From Methanocaldococcaceae archaeon (GTDB lineage: Archaea; AGJL01; Methanococci; Methanococcales; Methanocaldococcaceae), in the NCBI GenBank assembly GCA_027023665.1, contig JALVUY010000040.1, forward strand, positions 1 to 17,868: a stretch of DNA of 17,868 bases, given 5' to 3'. The notes under the pieces were generated by a model. The model made no database searches and was not told the origin of the DNA. It saw only the letters and a list, made by a program, of their open reading frames with translations. The translations under genes were made by a program, and so were the position numbers. This document shows positions 1 to 10,716 of this stretch, one piece after another. Position 1 is the first letter of the stretch. Each line of letters begins with the position of its first letter.

Positions 1-11
1 CTTCAAAATAT

Positions 12-1367
12 TCAATAACCTATGTAAAATAGGGTGTAAATATATTTTCTCCCATTAAATTTCTCTTTTATCAAACCACAGAATATTAGTTTATGTAATT
101 CATTGTAAAACTCTTTTGGTGACATACCTTTTTCTTTTGCAAGCTCTAGAAATCTTCCTTTGCCTTTAATTGACCCATATTCTTTTAAAATATCTATTAA
201 CTTACTCTCAACCTTCATATCTAATTCTTTTAAGATTTTATTTATTCTATTCTTTATATTGTCCTCTTTAAGTTCTTTAATTTTTTCTTTTGGAGCGTAA
301 ATTGAAGATGTCCACAATCTAATTTCAGAGGGTTTTAAACTTTGAGCCAATGGAGAAACTTCGTCTAATCTACTAACACCCTTATCAGATATTACATAAA
401 CATTGTGTTCCTCCATTTTAGGTATTGGATATATATCAATAAATAAATCGCATCCAAATTCCTCATAAAGTTTTTCCTCTAATGATAGTATCTCCTTTTC
501 TCCTAAATTAACAAAAATCCATCTTTCTATTGGTTTTAAGTCAAAATAGCTGTAGGTTATAACATTTTTGTATAAGTTTCTTTTATCCAATCTATTCATT
601 AAGTAGTTTTCAGAGTTTCTTAAAAAAGACACTAAATCAATGTCATCCATTTTAGATAAATCTTTTAAATTTAAATTCTTTTTATAAATTTCTCTTATTA
701 CAGCCCTTTTTAACATTGTATCTGCTATTCTAACCGTTGGATGCATATAAACAGCAGAATACATTTGATGCCTTGCTACTAACAAAGATTCTATTGCTTG
801 GATTCCCTTCATCAATATGCCAATTTTAGGAGTTCCAAAACTTTCAAAGGTCGTTATACTTCTTAAAATTCTTGGTAAATCTATCATTCCATAGGCAGTT
901 CCAGTGTGATAACTATCTCTTAACAGATAATCCATTCTATCAGCATCAACATCCCCAGAAATTATTTTTCCTTCTAAATTTTTTCTTTTTAAAGTATCCA
1001 TCACTTCTTTTTTTGAAAAGTTTTCTAAATCCATATGTTTAATTTTTTCTCTTGTAATATGTTCATGGTTATAGCCACATATTTCTAATGTATGCGAAAA
1101 AGGAGGATGTCCTATATCGTGTAATAACGCAGAGACTCTCGTAAGATCTACATCTGCATTAATTTTTTCTGCTATTTTAGAGGCTATAAACATCGTTCCT
1201 ATAGAATGCTCAAATCTTGTATGATTGGCAGATGGATATACTAAGTAAGTTAAACCTGTCTGTTTTATATTTCTCAATCTTTGAAACTCTTCACTGTCTA
1301 TAATTTTCAATTCACTTTCTTCTAAATAAATATCTTTGTGAATTGAATCTCTGATAACTTTTGTCAT
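12..1367 (-). CDS. HD-domain phosphohydrolase (dNTPase/SAMHD1-like superfamily)
   Basis: A 451-residue protein with the metal-binding residues of the HD phosphohydrolase superfamily: H49-T-R-F-E-H54, the doublet H83-D84 with H87 and H92 (HDIGHPPFSH), and the late aspartate motif DADRMDYLLRD at about 141-151. This order is typical of dGTPase/SAMHD1-like proteins, which remove triphosphate from dNTPs or hydrolyse other phosphate esters; the substrate here cannot be read from sequence. The last 65 residues or so look like a winged-helix domain (a CGLIKEKFNGRKYIYTLF-type wing), suggesting nucleic-acid binding or oligomer contacts. The start is an ATG preceded by GGGAG. It lies 112 bp downstream of cdc48 on the same strand, separated by a T-rich region, so it probably has its own promoter. 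The superfamily call is firm; the substrate is open. Confidence 0.9.
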   Translation of the reverse strand: MTKVIRDSIHKDIYLEESELKIIDSEEFQRLRNIKQTGLTYLVYPSANHTRFEHSIGTMFIASKIAEKINADVDLTRVSALLHDIGHPPFSHTLEICGYNHEHITREKIKHMDLENFSKKEVMDTLKRKNLEGKIISGDVDADRMDYLLRDSYHTGTAYGMIDLPRILRSITTFESFGTPKIGILMKGIQAIESLLVARHQMYSAVYMHPTVRIADTMLKRAVIREIYKKNLNLKDLSKMDDIDLVSFLRNSENYLMNRLDKRNLYKNVITYSYFDLKPIERWIFVNLGEKEILSLEEKLYEEFGCDLFIDIYPIPKMEEHNVYVISDKGVSRLDEVSPLAQSLKPSEIRLWTSSIYAPKEKIKELKEDNIKNRINKILKELDMKVESKLIDILKEYGSIKGKGRFLELAKEKGMSPKEFYNELHKLIFCGLIKEKFNGRKYIYTLFYIGY

Positions 1368-1424
1368 CGTCTCCCAATCTAAAAAATAAATATTAAACTA
1401 ATACTAAAATAGTTATCTGTCTGT

Positions 1425-1473
1425 TAAAAAAATTATTTATAAAAAAATAAAATAATAAAAAATAAAAATTTAT
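1425..1473 (-). terminator. U-rich terminator region after the CDC48 gene
   Basis: The 112 bp between the CDC48 stop and the HD gene start is nearly pure A on the plus strand, so a transcript leaving cdc48 would carry several long U runs. Archaeal RNA polymerase stops at such runs without a hairpin. Called from composition only. Confidence 0.5.
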
Positions 1474-1479
1474 TAAAGA

Positions 1480-4206
<2,727 letters not shown>

Positions 4207-4265
4207 TTATTTTTATATTAATTTTTTCATATTTTTATCACATTAGATAATATGCCGTTGAAGTT

Positions 4266-4275
4266 CTATATAAAC
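4266..4275 (-). promoter_or_regulatory. TATA box for the CDC48 gene
   Basis: On the minus strand this reads GTTTATATAG, preceded by an A-rich BRE-like stretch (CCAAAAA). It lies about 75-85 nt before the CDC48 ATG, which predicts a 5' leader of roughly 50 nt. It is the best TATA match in the 131 bp gap. Assigned by motif and distance only. Confidence 0.55.
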
Positions 4276-4322
4276 TTTTTGGTTTTGTTCATACTTATTT
4301 CACAATCTTACATAATCATAAT

Positions 4323-4676
4323 TTATTTAGGAATATCTAAGATATGAAACTGATAAACCCTTGTAAATCCACAATTTCTACATCTTACAATTAACTTAGT
4401 TTCTGTTATTGCTATATCCTGTATTGCCTCTTTTCTACAGTTAAAACATACTGCTTTTTTTTCTAAGAACCACGGCTCATACTTATGCTTTTTCTTTTTT
4501 TCATCTTCAATTATGCTTATATCTTCAACCCCCACTCTCCTTAAAATATAATATCTTGTAGCCCCACAGTTAGAACATTTAACAAATGCCTGATTAGTAT
4601 AAATCTCTATAATTTGATCCACTTCTTTTTTACAATTAAAACAAACAGCTAATTTTTTCAGATGCCATTTTTCCAT
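4323..4676 (-). CDS. Tandem zinc-ribbon small protein, function unknown
   Basis: A lysine-rich protein of 117 residues made of two copies of one module. Each copy has a CFNC knuckle, a short strand-rich spacer, a C-x-N-C-G knuckle, then T-R-x-Y. The four CxxC pairs (cysteines 12/15, 34/37, 77/80 and 99/102 in this numbering) should bind two zinc ions. The repeats are joined by a charged linker rich in Lys and Glu (about 50-70). I choose the ATG at 4676: the purine-rich AGGGTGGGA lies just before it, while the upstream in-frame GTG (4685) is inside that ribosome-binding stretch. Divergent from the tRNA thiolase gene. Zinc ribbons suggest nucleic-acid or protein contact, but I do not recognise a characterised function. 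Confidence 0.85.
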   Translation of the reverse strand: MEKWHLKKLAVCFNCKKEVDQIIEIYTNQAFVKCSNCGATRYYILRRVGVEDISIIEDEKKKKHKYEPWFLEKKAVCFNCRKEAIQDIAITETKLIVRCRNCGFTRVYQFHILDIPK

Positions 4677-4711
4677 ACATCCCACCCTACCTATTAATAT
4701 TTTCTATTTTT

Positions 4712-4749
4712 TTATTTATAAATATTTTTATTTCTATAGCCATATAAAG
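4712..4749. promoter_or_regulatory. Divergent promoter region (zinc-ribbon gene / tRNA thiolase gene)
   Basis: The 104 bp between the two start codons holds two TATA-like boxes. TTTATAAA at 4715-4722 is suitably placed for the minus-strand zinc-ribbon gene (about 40 nt from its ATG). ATATAAAG at 4742-4749 would give a plus-strand start near 4771, only about 10 nt before the thiolase ATG, so that gene would have a very short leader starting near GGGGAAAATT. Confidence 0.45.
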
Positions 4750-4780
4750 TAGTTTAATAAACATTGTTTAGGGGAAAATT

Positions 4781-5704
4781 ATGAAATGTGACTATTGTGG
4801 TAATGAAGCATTTTATTACCAAAGATATTCAAATAAACATATATGCAAAGAATGCTTTAAAAAAGACATTGAGAGTAGAGTTAAAAAGATTTTAGGAAGA
4901 AAGATAATTAAGAATAATGTAAAAATAGGAATTGGTATCAGTGGAGGGAAGGACAGTTTAGTTATGGCACATATACTAAAAAAACTCTTTAATCATATTC
5001 CAAACGCTAAATTAATATGTTTTTTCGTTGATGAGGGAATAAAAGATTTTAGAGAGAAGGCAAAATTTTATGTTGAAGATTTTTGTAAAAAGGAAGGTTT
5101 AAAGTTAAAAATTATAAAATTTAAAGATGAAATTGGCTATACATTAGATGAAATCGTAAAAAACAATTATTTAAAGGAATTAAATATTGGTAAGCCCTGC
5201 TCTTTTTGTGGGGTTGTGAGAAGATACTTATTAAATAAATATGCTTTAAAAGAAGGATGTAACTATTTGGCTATTGGACACAACTTAGATGACTTCTGCC
5301 AAACAATTTTAATGAACTACATCGAAGGAAATATAAAAAATATTATCCAGTTTGGAAAAGAAATAGATGATGATAAATTTGTTAAAAGAATTAAACCTTT
5401 AAAATTAATTCCTGAGGATGAGGTTAAACTCTATGCAGATATTAATAAAATAGAATATCAAAAAGAAAGTTGTCCATATTCCTCAATCTCTTATAGACAC
5501 AAAATTAAGGAGATTATTAAAATATTGGAGGAGGAAAAACCTGGAGTTAAGTTTAGCATATTGAAAAGTTATGAGAAACTTTTAAAGTATATTGAATTTA
5601 AAGAAGATATTAAAAAGTGTAAAATTTGCAACTATCCATGTAGTGGTGAGATTTGTAAAGTATGTTTATGGTTAAAGAAATTAGAACAATTAAATAAAAA
5701 TTAA
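4781..5704 (+). CDS. TtuA/Ncs6/TtcA-family tRNA thiolase (PP-loop ATPase)
   Basis: A 307-residue protein of the TtuA/Ncs6 group, which adenylates a tRNA uridine and replaces its oxygen with sulfur. It has an N-terminal zinc knuckle pair (C3/C6 and C22/C25), the PP-loop SGGKDS at 54-59, three cysteines in the positions used for an iron-sulfur cluster (C140, C143, C231), the motif GHNLDD near 166-171, and a C-terminal second zinc site (C280/C283 with C292/C295, and C287 between). All catalytic elements are present. Members act on either position 34 (Ncs6) or position 54 (TtuA); which one cannot be decided here, and Methanocaldococcus carries paralogues. I recall MJ1157 as the homologue. The ATG follows AGGGGAAAATT. 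RPA starts 36 nt downstream on the same strand, so co-transcription is possible. Confidence 0.92.
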   Translation: MKCDYCGNEAFYYQRYSNKHICKECFKKDIESRVKKILGRKIIKNNVKIGIGISGGKDSLVMAHILKKLFNHIPNAKLICFFVDEGIKDFREKAKFYVEDFCKKEGLKLKIIKFKDEIGYTLDEIVKNNYLKELNIGKPCSFCGVVRRYLLNKYALKEGCNYLAIGHNLDDFCQTILMNYIEGNIKNIIQFGKEIDDDKFVKRIKPLKLIPEDEVKLYADINKIEYQKESCPYSSISYRHKIKEIIKILEEEKPGVKFSILKSYEKLLKYIEFKEDIKKCKICNYPCSGEICKVCLWLKKLEQLNKN

Positions 5705-5740
5705 AATAAAAATTAATAGATAAAATTTTTGGTGATAATA

Positions 5741-7678
5741 ATGACAGATAACTATGAACAGTTTAAAAAACTTAAAAAGAAAGTAGCCAAAGCATTAGGA
5801 ATTAGTGAAGAAGAATTGGATAGAATGATTAGAGAAAAAATTGAAGATTATGGAGGAATATTATTAAAAGATGCCGCTTTAATGATGATAGCTAAGGAAT
5901 ATGGAATTGGCTTTGAGAAAGAGAGTGTTGAGGAGTTTTCAATTAAAGACATTGAGGAAGGGCAAATAAATGTTGAGATTGTTGGAGTAGTTACAGATGT
6001 TTCAGATGTAAAAAGTTTCAAAAGAAAAGATGGAAGTGTTGGAAAGTATAGAAGGATAATGTTGGCTGACAAAACAGGAAGTATAAGAGCTACATTATGG
6101 GATGATCTGGCTGATATTGATATTAAAGTAGGAGATGTTATAAAAATCAAAAGAGCGAGAGCGAGAAAATGGAATAACATATTGGAGTTAAGTTCTGTCC
6201 CAGAAACGAAGATTGAAAAGTTAGAAAACTATAATGGGGAGTTACCAAAAATTAAAGAATCATATAAGATTAACGAGTTAGTTCCCGGAATTACTGCAAC
6301 ATTTGAGGGAGAGGTTATTTCATCTTTACCAATCAAAGAGTTTAAAAGACCTAATGGTAGTGTGGGAAGATTAAAGTCATTTATTGTTAAGGACGAAACT
6401 GGGAGTATAAGAGTTACATTATGGGATGATTTAGCAGATATAGATGTTGAGAGAGGAGATTATGTTAGAGTTAGAGGATATATAAGAAAGGGTTATTATG
6501 ATGGCTTAGAATGCACGGCTAACAGTGTAGAAATACTAAAAAAAGGAGAAAAAATTGAAAGTGAAGAGGTAGATATTAAAGATTTGATTAACTATGAAAA
6601 TGAGTTGGTTACAGTTAAAGGAAGAATTATGGCTATGGGTAGTAAAAAAAGCGTTGATTTAAATGGAGATATAGTGAAGGTTCAGGAAATTTTATTAGAT
6701 AATGGAACTGGAAGAGTTAAAATTTCTTTTTGGGGGGGAAAAACAGTATTATTAAATGATGTTAAAGAAGGAGATTTAGTAAGAATAACTAACTGTAGAG
6801 TTAGGACATATTACGATAGAGAGGGAAATAAAAGATCTGAGTTGTTAGCAACATCTGATACTAAGGTTATTAAGGATGAAAATATTAAAGGTCCAGAGTA
6901 TGAAATAAAGTATTGTAAAATTGAAGATATTTATAATAGAGAAGTTGATTGGAACGATATAAATTTAATCGCCTATGTGGTTGAAGATTTCGGAATTAAT
7001 GAGTTAGAATTTGAGAATAGAAAGAGAAAAGTAAGAAATTTAATATTGGAAGATGAGACAGGTAGAATAAAGTTAAGTTTATGGGATGATTTGGCTGAAT
7101 TAGACATTAAAGAAGGAGATGTTGTAAAGGTTTTACACGCTTATGCTAAAGAAAAAGGTGAATATATTGATTTAAATATAAGTAGATTTGGAAGGATAAT
7201 AGTAAATCCAGAAGATGTTGAAATTTCAATTAACAGAAAGTTTATTGCAGATGTTAAAGAAGGAGAAAATGTCGAAATTAGAGGAGCGATAGTAAAAATA
7301 TTAAGTGACACTTTATTTTTATATCTATGTCCAAACTGTAAAAAGAGAGTTGAAGAAATTGACGGAACCTATAACTGCCCAATCTGTGGAGATGTAACTC
7401 CTGAAGAAATTTTAAGGTTAAACTTTGTAGTAGATGATGGAACAGGAACTATTGTATGTAGAGCATACGATAGAAGAGTAGAAAGATTGTTAAAAATGAA
7501 AAGAGAAGAATTAAAAGATATAAATATGGAAAATGTAGAAAATGAATTATTGGGAGAGGAGTTCGTTTTATATGGAAATGTTAGAATTGATAATGATGAA
7601 CTAGTTATGATAATTAAAAGAGTTAGTGATATAGATGTTGAGAAAGAGATAAAAATATTAGAGGAGATGGAACAATAA
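5741..7678 (+). CDS. rpa: Replication protein A, single-strand DNA-binding, multi-OB with zinc finger
   Basis: A 645-residue single-chain archaeal RPA that coats single-stranded DNA in replication, repair and recombination. Repeated OB-fold modules are visible through the recurring strand [15 protein letters not shown]: about 68-155, 178-266, 276-375 (a divergent copy, FWGGKT) and 392-490. A last module at about 500-632 carries a CxxC (530/533) and CxxC (546/549) zinc finger inserted in an OB-like segment, as in eukaryotic RPA70 DBD-C. The start is the ATG at 5741, with GGTGAT at 5731-5736; the in-frame TTG upstream overlaps that site and is rejected. I recall the biochemically studied M. jannaschii RPA (MJ1159) as having this length and layout. 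The third module contains a G7 run, but the frame is intact. Confidence 0.96.
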   Translation: MTDNYEQFKKLKKKVAKALGISEEELDRMIREKIEDYGGILLKDAALMMIAKEYGIGFEKESVEEFSIKDIEEGQINVEIVGVVTDVSDVKSFKRKDGSVGKYRRIMLADKTGSIRATLWDDLADIDIKVGDVIKIKRARARKWNNILELSSVPETKIEKLENYNGELPKIKESYKINELVPGITATFEGEVISSLPIKEFKRPNGSVGRLKSFIVKDETGSIRVTLWDDLADIDVERGDYVRVRGYIRKGYYDGLECTANSVEILKKGEKIESEEVDIKDLINYENELVTVKGRIMAMGSKKSVDLNGDIVKVQEILLDNGTGRVKISFWGGKTVLLNDVKEGDLVRITNCRVRTYYDREGNKRSELLATSDTKVIKDENIKGPEYEIKYCKIEDIYNREVDWNDINLIAYVVEDFGINELEFENRKRKVRNLILEDETGRIKLSLWDDLAELDIKEGDVVKVLHAYAKEKGEYIDLNISRFGRIIVNPEDVEISINRKFIADVKEGENVEIRGAIVKILSDTLFLYLCPNCKKRVEEIDGTYNCPICGDVTPEEILRLNFVVDDGTGTIVCRAYDRRVERLLKMKREELKDINMENVENELLGEEFVLYGNVRIDNDELVMIIKRVSDIDVEKEIKILEEMEQ

Positions 7679-7684
7679 ACAATA

Positions 7685-7719
7685 AATCTTTAAAAGTTTA
7701 AAAGATGATTATAAAGATT
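7685..7719 (+). terminator. Weak inverted repeat after RPA
   Basis: AATCTTTA (7685-7692) and TAAAGATT (7712-7719) form an 8-bp inverted repeat just after the RPA stop codon. In such AT-rich DNA this may be chance; it could be an mRNA 3' end structure. No strong T-tract follows on the plus strand. Confidence 0.25.
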
Positions 7720-7752
7720 ACTACAAATTACAAATTACAAAAACAATGAAAT

Positions 7753-7800
7753 AAATATAAAAGGTAATTATAAAAAGTTATAAAAAGTTCTGTGGTGATT
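7753..7800 (+). promoter_or_regulatory. gatA promoter and leader with a 10-bp tandem repeat
   Basis: AAATATAAAAGG at about 7752-7763 is a fair TATA box for a start near 7783. It is followed by two exact copies of TTATAAAAAG (7768-7777 and 7778-7787), each of which could itself serve as a TATA-like element. The strong ribosome-binding site GGTGATT occupies 7794-7800. Confidence 0.4.
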
Positions 7801-7802
7801 TT

Positions 7803-9110
7803 ATGATTGTTGAGAGAGTAGAAGAATATTTAGATAGAATAGAAAAAATTAACAAAGATATTAACGCATTAATAGAAGTAAAACCTGAAAGAGTTTTAGA
7901 AGAGGCAAAAAAATTGGAAAAAGATGATAAAGCTAAGAAAAAACCTTTATATGGAAAAATTATTGCTGTTAAAGCAAACATAAATGTTAAGGGATATACA
8001 ATATCCTGCGCGTCAAAGACATTAGAGAATTATATAGCCCCTTATGACGCCACAGTTATTCAAAAAATTAAAGAAAATGGTGGCTTAATAATTGGAATTG
8101 CTAATATGGATGAATTTGCCTGTGGTAGTAGTGGAGAAACTTCCTATTATGGCCCAACAAAAAACCCAAGAGCAAAGGATAGAATTCCAGGAGGTAGTTC
8201 TTCAGGAAGTGCCGCTTCTGTTGCCGCAGATTTATGTGATATGGCCTTAGGTAGTGATACTGGTGGAAGTATTAGAAACCCTGCCTCTCACTGTGGAGTC
8301 GTTGGATTTAAGCCAAGTTATGGAGTTGTTAGTAGATACGGATTATGTGATTTGGCTATGAGTTTTGATCAAATAGGACCATTAACAAAAACTGCAAAAG
8401 ATGCTTTATTATTAACAAATATAATTAAAGGTAAGGATTTGAAGGATACTACAACAGTTGAAACTAAACCATTTGAAAAAATAGACATTAAGGGCTTTAA
8501 AGTAGGGGTTGTTAAAGAGTTTATGGATGTTGTTGATGAAAAAATAAGGGACAAAATAGAAAAAGGTATTGAAGTTTTTAAGGATTTAGGATGTGAAATA
8601 GTTGAGTTAAGTTACAAATATGTTGATTTAGCACTACCAACTTACTATTTAATAAATTATGTTGAGTTTTTCTCATCAACAAGGAGATATGACGGTAGAA
8701 GATATGGTTATAGAATAGAAGATGTCTGTGGAGAAGAGGTTTTAAGAAGAATTATGATTGGTTCAATGATTAGCCAAAAGGAGTATAGTGGAAAATATTA
8801 TAAAAATGCTTTAAAAGCAAGGAATTTAATGAGAAATGAGATGATTAGAATTATGAAAGATGTTGATATTATCGTAGGAGCAACAGTTCCTAAACTACCT
8901 CACAAGTTGGGAGAAAAATTAACTCCAATGGAAATGTATAGTTATGATGTATTAACAGTTCCAGCCAATATATGTGGTTTATGTGCAGGTGTAGTTCCAT
9001 GTGGTGATGTTAATGGAATTCCAGTAGGCTTACAGATTCAAGGAAAGCCATTTGAAGATGAAAAAGTTTTAAGTGCAATGATTGAGTTTGAAGAGGCAAT
9101 AAAAGGATAA
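7803..9110 (+). CDS. gatA: Aspartyl/glutamyl-tRNA amidotransferase subunit A (amidase)
   Basis: A 435-residue amidase-signature protein, the glutaminase subunit of GatCAB. It hydrolyses glutamine and supplies ammonia to GatB to turn mischarged Asp-tRNA(Asn) into Asn-tRNA(Asn); archaea use GatDE for the Gln-tRNA route. The Ser-cisSer-Lys triad is visible: K57 in GKIIAVKAN, the serines of PGGSSSGSAA (132-134), and nucleophile S156 in GSDTGGSIR. The amidase core is complete. The start ATG has GGTGATT eight bases upstream. It stands alone between RPA and a convergent phosphoesterase; gatB and gatC are not in the window. I recall MJ1160 as the homologue. Confidence 0.96.
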   Translation: MIVERVEEYLDRIEKINKDINALIEVKPERVLEEAKKLEKDDKAKKKPLYGKIIAVKANINVKGYTISCASKTLENYIAPYDATVIQKIKENGGLIIGIANMDEFACGSSGETSYYGPTKNPRAKDRIPGGSSSGSAASVAADLCDMALGSDTGGSIRNPASHCGVVGFKPSYGVVSRYGLCDLAMSFDQIGPLTKTAKDALLLTNIIKGKDLKDTTTVETKPFEKIDIKGFKVGVVKEFMDVVDEKIRDKIEKGIEVFKDLGCEIVELSYKYVDLALPTYYLINYVEFFSSTRRYDGRRYGYRIEDVCGEEVLRRIMIGSMISQKEYSGKYYKNALKARNLMRNEMIRIMKDVDIIVGATVPKLPHKLGEKLTPMEMYSYDVLTVPANICGLCAGVVPCGDVNGIPVGLQIQGKPFEDEKVLSAMIEFEEAIKG

Positions 9111-9128
9111 AAATTTTAATTTTTTATT
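9111..9128. terminator. Bidirectional A/T terminator between convergent genes
   Basis: Only 18 bp separate the gatA stop from the phosphoesterase stop. The stretch is A runs then T runs (AAATTTTAATTTTTTATTTT-like), giving U-rich ends to transcripts from either side. Confidence 0.45.
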
Positions 9129-9776
9129 TTAATATCCTGAAAAATCCTCTAAAACAACTACATTCTTTTTTGTATCATAAACAAAATAACTTTTTGGAGA
9201 TGGATTTACAATAATTGTTTTTCCAATTTTGTCAATACACCTACTTTCATGTATATGCCCACATGCACAGAATATAATATTATCATTAAAATCTTCAATA
9301 ATTTTTCTAATACTTTTACTCCCTACGTGAATGTCTTTATCTAAATCAACAATGTCAGCCATAGTGTTGTAAGGAGGAGCGTGAGTAACTAAAAATACAT
9401 TTTTTAGATTTCTTACTAAATTTAAAAGTTTATCATATAATTCTTCTTCGGTGTATTCATTTGGCGTATTAAATGGTGTTTTATTACTTCCACCCAAACC
9501 AACAAAATTTATATTCTCCACTTTTTTTACTTTTCCATCTATGTTTAGTCCATAGTTATTTAACTCATCTATTACTTCTTTAGTGTCACAATTCCCAGGA
9601 ACGCAAAAAACATCCATATAGTCAGATAACTCAGCCAACTTTTCTATAATCTCAATATTTCTCCCAAAGTGAGTAATATCTCCGCATACTACTAAAACAT
9701 CTGCAAAATCTTTAAATTCTTTAATTATTATTGGAGGTAATCTACCGTGTAAATCAGTAATTCCTACGATTTTCAT
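9129..9776 (-). CDS. Calcineurin-like metallophosphoesterase
   Basis: A 215-residue two-metal phosphoesterase of the calcineurin superfamily. All ligand motifs are present in order: D8-L-H10, G-D33, G-N62-C-D, H132 (VTHAPP) and G-H174-I-H176. The short, cap-free form resembles archaeal YfcE-like and Icc-like enzymes that cleave phosphodiesters; the physiological substrate is not apparent. The ATG is preceded by GGGTGAAT. It diverges from the UPF0173 hydrolase gene and converges on gatA. Confidence 0.9.
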   Translation of the reverse strand: MKIVGITDLHGRLPPIIIKEFKDFADVLVVCGDITHFGRNIEIIEKLAELSDYMDVFCVPGNCDTKEVIDELNNYGLNIDGKVKKVENINFVGLGGSNKTPFNTPNEYTEEELYDKLLNLVRNLKNVFLVTHAPPYNTMADIVDLDKDIHVGSKSIRKIIEDFNDNIIFCACGHIHESRCIDKIGKTIIVNPSPKSYFVYDTKKNVVVLEDFSGY

Positions 9777-9798
9777 ATGTTATTCACCCTAATTTTTT

Positions 9799-9816
9799 GA
9801 ATATTTATTAATATTC
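9799..9816. repeat. Perfect inverted repeat over the phosphoesterase promoter
   Basis: GAATATT (9799-9805), four bases, then AATATTC (9810-9816). It lies 23-40 nt upstream of the phosphoesterase ATG, where its TATA box would be expected on the minus strand, so it is placed like an operator. AT-rich palindromes can arise by chance. Confidence 0.4.
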
Positions 9817-9856
9817 CCATAACTAACTATTTAATGTATTAATTTCAAAATAAAAT

Positions 9857-9864
9857 TTTAAATA
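9857..9864 (+). promoter_or_regulatory. TATA box for the UPF0173 hydrolase gene
   Basis: TTTAAATA preceded by an A-rich BRE-like stretch. It predicts transcription starting near 9887, after the in-frame ATG at 9873 and before the one at 9900, which supports the later start codon. Confidence 0.45.
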
Positions 9865-9899
9865 GTTTAACAATGAAATTATTATTGGGGGTGATAACG

Positions 9900-10553
9900 A
9901 TGATAACATGGTATGGCCACGCGTGCTTTAAAGTAGATAATGTTTTAATAGACCCATTTGTTCCAAATCCATTGTGTAACTTACCTTACGATGTAATAAT
10001 GGAAGGGGTAGATGTAATAGCAGTTACTCATGGACATGCAGATCACTTAGGAAATGCCGAAGAGTTATCTAAGACATACAATGTTCCAGTAGTAGCAAAT
10101 CATGAAATTAGTGTTTATCTATGTGAAAGAGGAGTTAATGCTGAAGGAATGAACATTGGAGGAACTATTGAAATTAATGGGGCTAAATTAACAATGGTTA
10201 AGGCAGAGCATTCATCTGATATATCTCCAACAATCAGCGGGGGAGTGGCTGCTGGTTACATTATAAACGATAGAGTATATCACGCAGGAGATACTGGAGT
10301 ATTTGGTGATATGGAACTAATTGGAGAAATATATGCTCCAAAAATTGCATTACTTCCAATAGGTGGAAGATACACAATGGGAATTGATGAGGCATTAGTG
10401 GCTATTGAATTGCTATATCCTGAAATAGTTATTCCAATGCATTACAACACATTTCCATTAATTGAAGTTGATGTTAATGAGTTTGTTAAAAAGGCAGAGG
10501 CTTTGGGGGTAGAGGTTATAGTTCCAATGATTGGAGAGCCAATTGACTTATAA
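9900..10553 (+). CDS. UPF0173 metal-dependent hydrolase (metallo-beta-lactamase fold)
   Basis: A 217-residue protein of the UPF0173 family. It has the beta-lactamase-fold metal motif H44-G-H46-A-D48-H49, with H104, D131 (YHAGDTG) and H181 (MHYNTFP) completing a two-metal site; H7 in TWYGHACF is family-typical. These enzymes are related to UlaG-type lactonases and phosphodiesterases, but this archaeal family has no settled substrate. The ATG at 9900 is chosen over the in-frame ATG at 9873 because GGGGGTGAT sits at 9887-9895, directly before it, and because the predicted transcript starts after 9873. I recall MJ1163 as the homologue. Confidence 0.93.
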   Translation: MITWYGHACFKVDNVLIDPFVPNPLCNLPYDVIMEGVDVIAVTHGHADHLGNAEELSKTYNVPVVANHEISVYLCERGVNAEGMNIGGTIEINGAKLTMVKAEHSSDISPTISGGVAAGYIINDRVYHAGDTGVFGDMELIGEIYAPKIALLPIGGRYTMGIDEALVAIELLYPEIVIPMHYNTFPLIEVDVNEFVKKAEALGVEVIVPMIGEPIDL

Positions 10554-10561
10554 ATTGTTCC

Positions 10562-10620
10562 TTTAAAACTCTTTTATTTTTGTTAGATTTTCTTTGTTTA
10601 TTTTTTAATTATATTTTTGG
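10562..10620 (+). terminator. T-rich terminator after the UPF0173 gene
   Basis: Several plus-strand T runs follow the stop codon within 65 bases (TTTTATTTTTG, TTTATTTTTTAA, ATATTTTTGG). This is a typical archaeal intrinsic terminator region. Confidence 0.55.
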
Positions 10621-10651
10621 TTGTTTATAATTATGTCACAAATATAAACAA
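10621..10651. repeat. 9-bp perfect inverted repeat just upstream of a promoter (candidate operator)
   Basis: TTGTTTATA (10621-10629), 13 bases, then TATAAACAA (10643-10651). Flanking GG (10619-10620) and CC (10654-10655) extend the symmetry with a two-base offset. It abuts the BRE/TATA of the DUF5320-like gene. The alternative reading, a 3' hairpin of the UPF0173 transcript, is less likely because the T-rich terminator lies before it. Confidence 0.6.
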
Positions 10652-10652
10652 A

Positions 10653-10668
10653 ACCAAAAAATTTATAT
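10653..10668 (+). promoter_or_regulatory. BRE and TATA box of the small-protein operon
   Basis: ACCAAAAAA followed by TTTATATA (10661-10668). This is a strong archaeal promoter core, placing the start near 10690 and giving a leader of about 27 nt. Confidence 0.65.
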
Positions 10669-10671
10669 ATT

Positions 10672-10689
10672 ATTACGCATATGTGATAT
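10672..10689. promoter_or_regulatory. Imperfect palindrome at the expected transcription start
   Basis: ATTACGCATATGTGATAT is centred on CATATG, with 14 of 18 positions symmetric. It lies between the TATA box and the predicted start, a usual place for an archaeal repressor site. Weak on its own, but notable beside the larger upstream repeat. Confidence 0.3.
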
Positions 10690-10716
10690 ATTGAAAAATA
10701 AAAAAGGGTGATAACT

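Noticed and set aside
5729..5740. TTG start extending RPA by four residues.
   Set aside because: It overlaps the ribosome-binding site GGTGAT that serves the ATG at 5741.
6731..6738. G7 run in RPA as a possible frameshift site.
   Set aside because: The frame is open through it and the protein on both sides fits the OB-fold pattern.
9873..9899. ATG at 9873 as the start of the UPF0173 gene.
   Set aside because: The strong GGGGGTGAT site and the predicted transcript start both favour the ATG at 9900.
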